A stretch of 5,833 nt of DNA from Clostridia bacterium (GTDB taxonomy: Bacteria > Bacillota > Clostridia > Christensenellales > CAG-138). The translations under genes and the position numbers were made by a program. The stretch is taken from contig JAEDJH010000070.1 in NCBI GenBank assembly GCA_016296415.1, forward strand, positions 1 through 5,833, given 5' to 3'. Every line of letters begins with the position of its first letter. Position 1 is the stretch's first letter. Positions 1 through 5,790 of this stretch are shown one piece after another. Under the pieces are notes generated by a model. It saw only the letters and a program-made list of their open reading frames with translations. It made no database searches and was not told the origin of the DNA.

Positions 1-4
1 TGAC

Positions 5-39
5 AAAAAGCAGGAACGTTTTTCCGTTTCTGCCTTTTT
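5..39. terminator. Probable bidirectional intrinsic terminator
   Basis: The arms at 5-18 and 25-39 pair through an A/T tract and a GC-containing core, with one bulged base and one mismatch, around a loop of about 6 nt. The minus strand ends in five T, and the plus strand ends in TTTTTATTTA, so either direction could terminate here. For the ornithine operon it would be a back-up behind the stronger site at 111-139. It could equally serve a convergent gene entering from the left, since a TGA occupies positions 1-3. Which gene it serves cannot be told from this window. Confidence 0.7.
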
Positions 40-110
40 ATTTACTATCCGTTCGATTACAGTTCTTCTGGGGAAGCCCATTTCTTATGCAATCCTTATT
101 ACGGAGAAAC

Positions 111-139
111 AAAAAATGGGAGAAGGTCTTCCCTCTCCC
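111..139 (-). terminator. Intrinsic terminator of the ornithine operon
   Basis: On the minus strand, the arms 139-131 and 126-118 form an eight-pair stem (GGGAGA/TCTCCC outside, then an A·C mismatch, then two G-C pairs) closed by a four-base loop. It is followed by A and then six T (116-111). The stem begins 43 nt after the oraE stop codon, as expected for a rho-independent terminator ending this operon. No gene is seen between the oraE stop and this site. Confidence 0.85.
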
Positions 140-182
140 GAAAGCTGTATTATATCAGCCGCTTATTGCCATAAATGTGGGC

Positions 183-2402
183 TTATTTGCCCTCCATCTC
201 CTGCCTGCGCTTTACAAGGAACGTTGCAACGTGGTTGCCGTGGGTGCCTCTTCCGAAGCCCTCGTCCGCACCGCTCGTCCTTGCAAGCTCGGGAGTGACC
301 TGCGTTCCGCCTGCGCAGAACATGATGCGGTCACGGATACCCATCTCCTTTGCGATGGCGTCTATCTTGGCAATGTTCTTGTAATGAATATCGTCATGGC
401 TGATGATGGTGGAAGCCAGTATAGCGTCCGCATTCAGCTCAACCGCCGCCGCCACAAGCTTCTCCGGCGGTACGGAGGTGCCGAGATAATGCACTTCGAT
501 TCCGTACTTTTCAATTCCGCCGTGCTTGATGTCGATTATCTCCCTGAGACCTACCGAGTGTTCGTCCTGTCCTACGGTTCCGCAGACGATTCTCATCGGC
601 TTGCGCTCGATGTCCTCACGGATCTCGGCGTCGGACATTATATCGGGCTCCTTGGGGATAACAAGGTCGTCAACGTTGATCGCAAACGGAACCTTGCCCT
701 TGACCTCGATCCTCGTGCCCTCCTGCTCGTGCATGATCTCACGGCTTATCACCTCGCACTCGGTCAGGTTCATCCTGTGAGCGCACTCAAGCGCCGCCGC
801 CTCTGCGATGCGCTTTTCTGCCGGGAAGAACATGGTCAGCATAACAGTGCCGTCAGCAAGCCACTCCATCTCGGGGCGGATCTGCTTTGAGCCGGGAACA
901 AATTCCTTTACGTCCGCCATTCTCACGTTAACATTGTCGTTATCGTCAAGCTCATCAATATAAATGATCTTCTCGGGGCATTCGAGGGTGCATCCGCCGA
1001 TCAGCTTAGCCGGATCGTGGGCAAATTCCCTGCCGTACTGCTCAACGTTGTTATAGCCGTAGTGTGCCGTGACGGGAGCCATATAGTCAGCCTCACGCTT
1101 ATAGATAGTGCCAACGCCTATTCCGCCGTTCAGCTTTCTGGCAATGCCGTCGCCGTTCCTCTCGGGATAGCAGCCCGAATCCACGAAGAAGCCATCTTCT
1201 ACCGCCGCAAAGTAGCCGCCCATTTCGAGCATCTCCTCCATGAACAGTATCGCACGCTCCTTGAGCTCCCTTGCCTTTTCCCTGAGGTAGCCGTCCTTTT
1301 TAAGCTCGACCATCTCCATAAGTCCGTCAAGACCCACGAGAGTCTGCTTTGCCGTGTCGCACGCCTCGATATTGTAGATATGCCACGGTACGTTTCTGCC
1401 CTCGTCAGGGGTTATGGTGGACTGAATATCGGCACTTGTCAGCTTTGAAATTACCATGTTCAGAACATGGGTAACGGTTGCCTCTCTTGTGCTGGACTCA
1501 ATGTATTTCGTGTTCATCTGGGCACGCATACGGTACTCATGGAACAGATCCCTGAGCGCTACGGCATAGGGCAGGTCCATATATACGCAGGGTGCGGGGG
1601 TTGCCGTCGGGGGCACAGTTGACAGGCAGATATTCTTCTTGGGCACGCCGACACGGGCGGAGAATATCGCATTTATGCCGTGCTGTACCATCAGCTCGGG
1701 CATGACCTTCCACGCCTCCCTTGCGGTAGCGTTTGCGTTATGCGCTCCGTCTATCTGCGCCATGCCCGCCCATGCGATGAGCTTCTTGGACTCGCAGGCG
1801 TCTACGAACGAGCGTGCCATGTTGATGTTTCTGTAAATGACGTTGTACTGGGGATCCTGATGCACGCCGTTTACGCCTTCCTCGGCAAACATAACGGCAA
1901 TATCGGGACCTGCAACGCCGGAAACATAGCTGTGATAGTTTATCGGTCTTCCAACCTCATCCTCGATCATATCGAGGGCCTTTCTCTGCGCCCTTACCTG
2001 CTTACGGGTTATCGGTACGCCGCCCATGCCCTGGGGTGTACCCTCGATAAGTCCGTCAAAGTGCGACTGTCCGGCGGTTCTTATTACCATGATATGGTCT
2101 GCACCGTGATGCGCCGCCATTCTCATGCGGCGGATATCGTCCTCAAAGCGTCCCGAGGCGATCTCCGTGGTAATAACGGGTGCCGGCTGGGGGTCGATAT
2201 CGTCAAAATAGTGTGCGGGGGGCAGCGGAACGCTCCTTTTAAGGGGAGTTGTGCAATCCCTGTAATTGAACGGACCCATCTCAAGGTTTTCCGCCGGAGT
2301 TCTCCACGTCCAGCCCCTGCGGCGGGGACGGTAGTTTTCAAGATTCTTCAGTATTTCCGCTACGTTTATGGGTTTATCGGGTGTAAGTCTGTATTCTTCC
2401 AT
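183..2402 (-). CDS. oraE: D-ornithine 4,5-aminomutase, large catalytic subunit (E)
   Basis: This is the large subunit of the adenosylcobalamin- and PLP-dependent mutase that converts D-ornithine to 2,4-diaminopentanoate in the cytoplasm. The protein is 739 aa from the ATG at 2402, about the full family length. Residues of roughly 90-400 resemble the PLP-binding TIM barrel. The C-terminal part from about 603 is a cobalamin-binding Rossmann domain with a DxHxxG motif (D613, H615, G618); H615 should be the lower cobalt ligand. A lysine follows 11 residues later (K626), the same spacing as H618/K629 of the C. sticklandii enzyme, where that lysine holds PLP in the resting state. H221, R293 and E334 may match active-site residues H225, R297 and E338 of that enzyme, by recall and not by alignment. 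The ATG overlaps the oraS stop by one base (TGATG). A GTG three bases upstream (2405) is an alternative start giving 740 aa. The single long chain separates it from lysine 5,6-aminomutase, which splits differently. Confidence 0.96.
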   Translation of the reverse strand: MEEYRLTPDKPINVAEILKNLENYRPRRRGWTWRTPAENLEMGPFNYRDCTTPLKRSVPLPPAHYFDDIDPQPAPVITTEIASGRFEDDIRRMRMAAHHGADHIMVIRTAGQSHFDGLIEGTPQGMGGVPITRKQVRAQRKALDMIEDEVGRPINYHSYVSGVAGPDIAVMFAEEGVNGVHQDPQYNVIYRNINMARSFVDACESKKLIAWAGMAQIDGAHNANATAREAWKVMPELMVQHGINAIFSARVGVPKKNICLSTVPPTATPAPCVYMDLPYAVALRDLFHEYRMRAQMNTKYIESSTREATVTHVLNMVISKLTSADIQSTITPDEGRNVPWHIYNIEACDTAKQTLVGLDGLMEMVELKKDGYLREKARELKERAILFMEEMLEMGGYFAAVEDGFFVDSGCYPERNGDGIARKLNGGIGVGTIYKREADYMAPVTAHYGYNNVEQYGREFAHDPAKLIGGCTLECPEKIIYIDELDDNDNVNVRMADVKEFVPGSKQIRPEMEWLADGTVMLTMFFPAEKRIAEAAALECAHRMNLTECEVISREIMHEQEGTRIEVKGKVPFAINVDDLVIPKEPDIMSDAEIREDIERKPMRIVCGTVGQDEHSVGLREIIDIKHGGIEKYGIEVHYLGTSVPPEKLVAAAVELNADAILASTIISHDDIHYKNIAKIDAIAKEMGIRDRIMFCAGGTQVTPELARTSGADEGFGRGTHGNHVATFLVKRRQEMEGK

Positions 2403-2767
2403 CACGCTTTACCTCCGTTAAAAAGCTGCTCCGCCTCATCCCAGCGGTTGCCCTCGGCAAGTTCAAGACCTGCCTTGCGAATATCCATTCCCGTGTGTTT
2501 TGCGAGCCTGTATATCACGTTGCCTGCGCCGTGTGCGATGAGCTCATGCTCGATTGCGCCCTGCACGATAGCCTTCGCCTCAAGGGACGAGAAGCCCATT
2601 CTCAAAAGTACCGAACGCTCAACCGAGGGCGAGGTGTACTCATAGCCCATCTGAAGAAGCGGGTCAACCAGCTTGTTTGCAAGCTCCCAAAAGCGCTCCT
2701 CAAGCTGCTCATCGGTCAGATTCGCAAGATGCTCTCGGCGTGCTTCAAAATCGTCGTTTCTCTTCAT
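2402..2767 (-). CDS. oraS: D-ornithine 4,5-aminomutase, small subunit (S)
   Basis: This 121-aa protein is the small partner of OraE and needed for an active mutase. It matches the usual OraS length. It has no cofactor motif, as expected: both cobalamin and PLP sit on the large subunit. The sequence looks mostly helical and highly charged, with a conserved-looking stretch around residues 43-62 (YEYTSPSVERSVLLRMGFSS). There is no signal peptide or membrane segment. It lies 27 nt after ortB and overlaps the start of oraE, the standard arrangement of the two mutase genes. The ribosome site is weak: a GGA at 2776-2774 is 6 nt from the ATG, and a better AAAGGA at 2786-2781 is 13 nt away. No in-frame start exists between that site and the chosen ATG. 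Identity rests on length, sequence character and position next to oraE. Confidence 0.94.
   Translation of the reverse strand: MKRNDDFEARREHLANLTDEQLEERFWELANKLVDPLLQMGYEYTSPSVERSVLLRMGFSSLEAKAIVQGAIEHELIAHGAGNVIYRLAKHTGMDIRKAGLELAEGNRWDEAEQLFNGGKA
2411..2416 (-). promoter_or_regulatory. Ribosome binding site of oraE
   Basis: GGAGGT lies inside the end of oraS. The spacing from GGAGG is 9 nt to the ATG at 2402 and 6 nt to the GTG at 2405, so both starts are usable. ATG is preferred as the stronger codon. The overlap with the oraS stop suggests translational coupling, fitting two subunits needed in equal amounts. Confidence 0.8.
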
Positions 2768-2794
2768 TTTGATTCCATGTTCCTTTCGCTTTAA

Positions 2795-4192
2795 TTAAAG
2801 TGTGGCAAGTATGCTCATTACCTTTGCACGGTCGCTGTTTGTTTCGGCGCAAAGATATTCAATATCCTGCTCGGTCAGGCTGTCCTTCTTGTCACCGACG
2901 GCATTCCTTATATGCGAGCGGCGAACCCTGTCAAGGTCGATGTCCGTGACGGAAATGAGCGACGGATGCGCCGGAAGCACGATGCTCTTGCCGGGGACTT
3001 CCTCGGCGGGATCTCCGAAATAGATGTCTATGCCGTTTTTCCTTGCAAAGGAAAGCTGCGGATTGATGTGCTTTCCTGCGCCGGTGTATTCGGTCTCCTG
3101 CACAACGATGCACTGATCCTCGTCCATCTCCTGTGCCAGCTTGAATGCGGCCGCAAGCGCCGTATTGCCTGCCGGCCCTTTTTCCAGACCCTCAAGAGAG
3201 GCAAGCGCTTCGGTGATGTAGAATACGCAGCCCTGCGTTACGGTAACGTATCTGTCCATGTAACGAAGCGGACGTGCCGCACTCCTCGGGACGTCGCTCC
3301 TGTCGGGATTGGTTGCAAACGGTACGCCGAAGCCCGTGTGACCGGTGGTGAAGCTTTTTTTATTGAACTGCTCGTCGCTCGCCATGTGCAGACCCGTAAG
3401 GTTCACGCTTGCGCCGATCACCTTCGCCTTGCAGTTTGCCTTTCTTAAACCCCTTGCGGTACCCGTGAGATTGCCGCCGCCTGCGTTGGTGCAAACAACA
3501 ACGTCCGGATCCTTGCCGATGCGCGATCTGAACTGCTGTGCTATTTCGTAACCGAGCGTTTCCACACCTGCAATGCCGAAGGGAGTATAGAGCGATGCGT
3601 TAAAGTAGCCTGTCTCCTCAAGAAGCCTGAGAACCGTAGAGAAAAGCTCCGGTCCGACGGTGAGCTGTACTACCTCTGCACCGAGTGCTTCACACTTTCT
3701 CGCCTTTTCGATTATCTCGGGCTGTCCGACGCCTCGGGAGTCATAGCACTCCTGAACGACGATGCACTTTAACCCAGCCATCGCCGCATGACACGCAACC
3801 GCCGCACCATAGTTGCCGCTTGTTGCCGTTACAACGCCTTTGTAGCCGAGCTTCTTCGCCTGATAAATGCTTGTGCAGGAACGCCTCGCCTTGAAACTTC
3901 CCGAGGGGTTAGATGCTTCGTCCTTGATGAATATCCTTGCGCCCTTGCCTGCGGGAGCGCATTTTCTTGCAAGGGTCGTAAGGTTTTTAAGCTCGATGAG
4001 TGGTGTATTTCCGACGGAGAACAGGCTCTGCACACGCTGAAGCTCCTCAAGCGTATAGCCCGTGGACTCCATCATGCCCTCGTAGTCGAAGCCTATTCCG
4101 TCATACTCGAATTTGGAATATTCCATGCCGACGGAAGCACGAATGATCTCGTTCTTTCTTGCCATTATTGCGCTGTAGCTGTTATCCATCAT
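2795..4192 (-). CDS. ortB: 2-amino-4-oxopentanoate thiolase, PLP-binding beta subunit
   Basis: This is the catalytic subunit of 2-amino-4-ketopentanoate thiolase, which with OrtA and coenzyme A cleaves 2-amino-4-oxopentanoate to alanine and acetyl-CoA. The 465-aa protein has the fold-type II PLP pattern of the threonine synthase/cysteine synthase family. The Schiff-base lysine is expected at K101 in NPSGSFKARR. SGNYGA (125-130) is the usual substrate/cofactor loop, and the glycine-rich NAGGGN (236-241) should hold the PLP phosphate. Family resemblance alone could suggest threonine synthase or diaminopropionate ammonia-lyase. The adjoining ortA, ord and oraSE genes decide for OrtB. Two ATG codons stand in tandem at the start (4192 and 4189). 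The first overlaps the ortA stop by four bases (ATGA), the second by one. The protein is cytoplasmic with no signal peptide. It appears complete, with 27 nt to oraS. Confidence 0.95.
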   Translation of the reverse strand: MMDNSYSAIMARKNEIIRASVGMEYSKFEYDGIGFDYEGMMESTGYTLEELQRVQSLFSVGNTPLIELKNLTTLARKCAPAGKGARIFIKDEASNPSGSFKARRSCTSIYQAKKLGYKGVVTATSGNYGAAVACHAAMAGLKCIVVQECYDSRGVGQPEIIEKARKCEALGAEVVQLTVGPELFSTVLRLLEETGYFNASLYTPFGIAGVETLGYEIAQQFRSRIGKDPDVVVCTNAGGGNLTGTARGLRKANCKAKVIGASVNLTGLHMASDEQFNKKSFTTGHTGFGVPFATNPDRSDVPRSAARPLRYMDRYVTVTQGCVFYITEALASLEGLEKGPAGNTALAAAFKLAQEMDEDQCIVVQETEYTGAGKHINPQLSFARKNGIDIYFGDPAEEVPGKSIVLPAHPSLISVTDIDLDRVRRSHIRNAVGDKKDSLTEQDIEYLCAETNSDRAKVMSILATL

Positions 4193-4488
4193 TCGTCACC
4201 TCCGAACGTTATTTTACGGACGGTATCGCCGATCTGAAGCACCTCGGGCACCAAAACGCCAAAGTTATGCTCAAAATAGGGTGCTTCTTTTACAAGCACT
4301 CCGCTTGTGCGCCTTCCGGTGCGGGTGATAACCTCCACCTCGTCGCCAAGCTCTGCATCGGCCTGAAGATAGCCCTTTACCCACATTTCGAGCGGATGCT
4401 GCTTAGTATCCTCAGGAAGCGCTGCGGAACGCTCCTCCGGCCTTAAAACGATGTTGTGTATCTGCACCCAATCGCCCTTCTTAGCCAT
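4189..4488 (-). CDS. ortA: 2-amino-4-oxopentanoate thiolase, small alpha subunit
   Basis: This 99-aa protein is the small subunit of the OrtAB thiolase, which completes ornithine degradation by splitting 2-amino-4-oxopentanoate with coenzyme A. Its length matches known OrtA proteins. There is no PLP lysine motif, consistent with the cofactor being on OrtB. The N-terminal MAKKGDWVQIHNIVL, the central LEMWVKGYL and the alternating hydrophobic pattern (DEVEVITRTGRRTSGVLV) suggest a small beta-rich domain. The exact role of the subunit cannot be read from the sequence. The ATG follows an AGGAGG by 5 nt. The TGA stop overlaps the ortB start, so the two subunits are probably translationally coupled. 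The 75-nt gap to ord is the widest inside the operon. Identity depends strongly on its place between ord and ortB. Confidence 0.92.
   Translation of the reverse strand: MAKKGDWVQIHNIVLRPEERSAALPEDTKQHPLEMWVKGYLQADAELGDEVEVITRTGRRTSGVLVKEAPYFEHNFGVLVPEVLQIGDTVRKITFGGDE
4196..4203 (-). promoter_or_regulatory. Ribosome binding site of ortB
   Basis: GGAGGTGA is a very strong match to the 16S rRNA 3' end and lies within the last codons of ortA. GGAGG is 6 nt from the ATG at 4192 and 9 nt from the one at 4189, so it does not decide between them. Confidence 0.85.
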
Positions 4489-4493
4489 TTTTT

Positions 4494-4499
4494 CCTCCT
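4494..4499 (-). promoter_or_regulatory. Ribosome binding site of ortA
   Basis: AGGAGG followed by five A before the ATG at 4488 is a near-ideal site and fixes the ortA start. Confidence 0.85.
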
Positions 4500-4513
4500 A
4501 AATCACTTAAAAA

Positions 4514-4522
4514 TTTATAGCA
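4514..4522 (-). promoter_or_regulatory. Possible internal extended -10 promoter for ortA-oraE
   Basis: The minus strand reads TGCTATAAA here, an eight-of-nine match to the extended -10 consensus TGnTATAAT. The bases 17 nt upstream (GGCACA) match -35 only in the last three positions. They also lie in the hairpin at 4524-4553. Transcription would start near 4507, about 19 nt before the ortA ATG and just before its ribosome site. AT-rich gaps give such matches by chance, so this is only a candidate. Confidence 0.25.
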
Positions 4523-4523
4523 C

Positions 4524-4553
4524 AAAATCCCCGAGATGTGCCCGGGGAGTTTT
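4524..4553 (-). terminator. Terminator-like hairpin between ord and ortA
   Basis: On the minus strand a six-pair TCCCCG/CGGGGA stem (4548-4543 with 4533-4528) has a nine-base loop. It can be extended by four A-T pairs past one bulged C (4553-4550 with 4527-4524), so the hairpin ends in TTTT. It starts about 10 nt after the ord stop codon. The short T run and 9-nt loop suggest partial termination, an RNA end-stabilising element, or a processing site rather than a full stop, since the next four genes belong to the same pathway. Confidence 0.5.
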
Positions 4554-4563
4554 ATAAGCTGAT

Positions 4564-5610
4564 TTATCTTTCGATGAAGTCTCTGAAGTCACCCATTATC
4601 GCACGGGGTACGGGCAGATCAATCATCGTCTTGAGACCCGGGCGTGCATTGATGACATGAGGTATCATGTTGACTACCATTGCTATCGTGCCGATACCGC
4701 CGTCAACCTCAGGATTGATCGCCATGTTGACCTCGGGCGTGCCCTTGAGGATGATGTAGTCGCCGGTGTGAGTGCCTTCCATCTCCGGCTCGATCTGCTG
4801 GGGATGGTACATATCTATTTTAACTTCCCCGTCTACATAGCCCTGTCCCGTCATGTTTACACCGGCAACGTCGCCTGCTGCCGCAAAGCCATAGGGGGAT
4901 TTACGATCGACAGTGGTTACGATGGGCTTCATCTGCTGCTCAAACTTCTCAACGTTCCAGCCAAGTGCTTCTGCTATCATGCCCACGGACTCAGCAAATC
5001 CGACGTGACCCGCAAGGGTGCCGTCCTGTACGCCCTTTTCAAAGGCTTCGACGGTGACGCCAACGCCCTGCTCCTCCATAACGGCGGGTCCAAAGGGCGA
5101 GAGGCTGTTTACACGGCGGCAGGTAACCGTTTCAACGTCGGTCATGCAGCCGGTAAGACAGATTGCCAGAAGGTCCATCATCAGACCGGGGTTGATACCG
5201 GTTCCAAGTACGGTTACGCCGTTTTCCTTGGCGATCCTGTCAAGCTCCCTGGCAAGCTCGGGCTGCTGTGCCTTAGGATAGCTCATCTCCTCGGCGGTGC
5301 TTACCACGTTTATGCCCTGCTCAAGAACGTACTTGATTTTCGGAAATGCCTTTTTGGTGAAGGAATCGGTCGCTATAACGCAAATATCGCAATTCTTGTT
5401 GAATGCAACCTCCTCAATCTTCGGATTTACGATAACGTCGGCACGGTCGCCTTTCTCAACGCCGAGAACCTCGAAAATGCTTTTTCCGACACGGGCAGGA
5501 TGAATGTCGCATACGCCGACAATATCTACGCCTTTTTTAGCGAGCAAAACCTTCGCTACGCCGGAACCCATGGCACCAAAGCCCCAAATTGCAACTTTTA
5601 CGTTTTCCAT
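4564..5610 (-). CDS. ord: 2,4-diaminopentanoate dehydrogenase
   Basis: This NAD(P)-dependent enzyme oxidatively deaminates 2,4-diaminopentanoate to 2-amino-4-oxopentanoate, releasing ammonia and reducing power. The 348-aa protein has about the family length. It opens with a Rossmann nucleotide-binding motif GFGAMG (10-15, GxGxxG) after a beta strand VKVAIWG; the strand ending VGVCDIHPARVGK (31-43) should define NAD versus NADP preference. The overall plan resembles dihydrodipicolinate reductase-type dehydrogenases. GTGINPGLMMD (136-146) looks like the conserved catalytic/substrate region. There is no signal peptide, so it is cytoplasmic. It is the first gene of the operon. GGAGG 7 nt upstream sets the start, and a good promoter lies about 35 nt upstream. 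A related family member acting on another diamino acid is the main alternative, but the following ortAB and oraSE genes make Ord by far the best call. Confidence 0.95.
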   Translation of the reverse strand: MENVKVAIWGFGAMGSGVAKVLLAKKGVDIVGVCDIHPARVGKSIFEVLGVEKGDRADVIVNPKIEEVAFNKNCDICVIATDSFTKKAFPKIKYVLEQGINVVSTAEEMSYPKAQQPELARELDRIAKENGVTVLGTGINPGLMMDLLAICLTGCMTDVETVTCRRVNSLSPFGPAVMEEQGVGVTVEAFEKGVQDGTLAGHVGFAESVGMIAEALGWNVEKFEQQMKPIVTTVDRKSPYGFAAAGDVAGVNMTGQGYVDGEVKIDMYHPQQIEPEMEGTHTGDYIILKGTPEVNMAINPEVDGGIGTIAMVVNMIPHVINARPGLKTMIDLPVPRAIMGDFRDFIER

Positions 5611-5617
5611 TGTTTTT

Positions 5618-5623
5618 CCTCCA
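5618..5623 (-). promoter_or_regulatory. Ribosome binding site of ord
   Basis: TGGAGG (5623-5618) ends 7 nt before the ATG at 5610 and supports that start. No competing in-frame start is needed. Confidence 0.8.
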
Positions 5624-5645
5624 TGAAAAAACTATATTTCAAATA

Positions 5646-5674
5646 ATTATATCATAGTGATATTTTTTTGTAAC
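5646..5674 (-). promoter_or_regulatory. Predicted promoter of the ord-ortAB-oraSE operon
   Basis: The minus strand carries a perfect TATAAT -10 box (5651-5646) with an upstream TG (5654-5653) making an extended -10. A GTTACA -35 box (5674-5669, four of six to TTGACA) stands exactly 17 nt away. The spacer is A-rich. Transcription should begin near 5639, giving a leader of only about 29 nt before the ord ATG. That is too short for a riboswitch such as a cobalamin riboswitch, so any control is more likely at initiation. Confidence 0.7.
5649..5663. promoter_or_regulatory. Candidate operator dyad over the ord -10 box
   Basis: ATATCA and TGATAT form a perfect inverted repeat around TAG, 15 bp in all. 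It overlaps the -10 box and half the spacer of the predicted ord promoter. A repressor bound here would block polymerase. No regulator gene is in the window. The region is AT-rich, so chance remains a real possibility. Confidence 0.35.
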
Positions 5675-5683
5675 CAGAATAAC

Positions 5684-5693
5684 GAATATATTC
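5684..5693. repeat. Small palindrome upstream of the ord -35 box
   Basis: GAATATATTC is a perfect 10-bp palindrome centred about 17 bp upstream of the -35 box. A slightly offset AGAAT/ATTCT pair (5676-5680 and 5690-5694) surrounds part of it. Activators commonly bind at such distances, but the sequence is AT-rich and short and matches no site I recognise. Confidence 0.25.
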
Positions 5694-5700
5694 TTTCAAA

Positions 5701-5761
5701 TTTGCCGCAATCAGGCGGTGAAATCACGGTGTAGGCAATTAAACTCCCGCTGTGCGGCAAA
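5701..5761. repeat. 9-bp inverted repeat enclosing 43 nt, function unknown
   Basis: TTTGCCGCA (5701-5709) and TGCGGCAAA (5753-5761) are perfect inverted copies. Inside, GCGG (5715-5718) can pair with CCGC (5747-5750), so the stretch could fold as a two-part stem with a large loop. It lies between the terminator at 5763-5790 and the ord promoter, and is much more GC-rich than the adjoining promoter DNA. I do not recognise a known RNA family on either strand. It may be a structured RNA, a dispersed repeat, or a remnant. Confidence 0.5.
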
Positions 5762-5762
5762 A

Positions 5763-5790
5763 AGCCGCCACCCCATTCGGGGTGGCGGCT
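5763..5790 (-). terminator. Strong intrinsic terminator of an upstream minus-strand gene
   Basis: The arms AGCCGCCACCCC and GGGGTGGCGGCT pair perfectly over 12 bp around a four-base loop. On the minus strand the stem runs directly into a five-T run (5763-5759, the first T paired at the stem base). On the plus strand only CCTGTTT follows, so minus-strand function is favoured. It would end a transcript from beyond position 5833, keeping the ornithine operon as a separate unit with its own promoter. Confidence 0.8.

Noticed and set aside
87..890. Plus-strand open frame of 267 codons opposite oraE
   Set aside because: It lies antisense to a clearly conserved catalytic gene, has no ribosome site, and shows no recognisable domain. 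It runs through the operon terminator hairpin at 111-139.
1680..2645. Plus-strand open frame of 321 codons spanning the oraE/oraS junction
   Set aside because: It is antisense to two well-supported genes and crosses their junction. The cysteine/arginine/histidine-rich translation is typical of a shadow frame.
2795..4192. ortB as a threonine synthase or diaminopropionate ammonia-lyase
   Set aside because: The fold and motifs are shared, but the small ortA gene overlapping its start and the flanking ord and oraSE genes match the ornithine pathway thiolase.
2912..4237. Several plus-strand frames opposite ortB (2912-3448, 3788-4237 and smaller)
   Set aside because: All are antisense to the PLP enzyme with its lysine and glycine-loop motifs intact, and none has independent support.
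4657..5646. Plus-strand open frame of 329 codons opposite ord
   Set aside because: It covers almost all of ord in antisense, with no ribosome site and no known motif. It continues through the ord ribosome site, so it follows from the codon use of ord.
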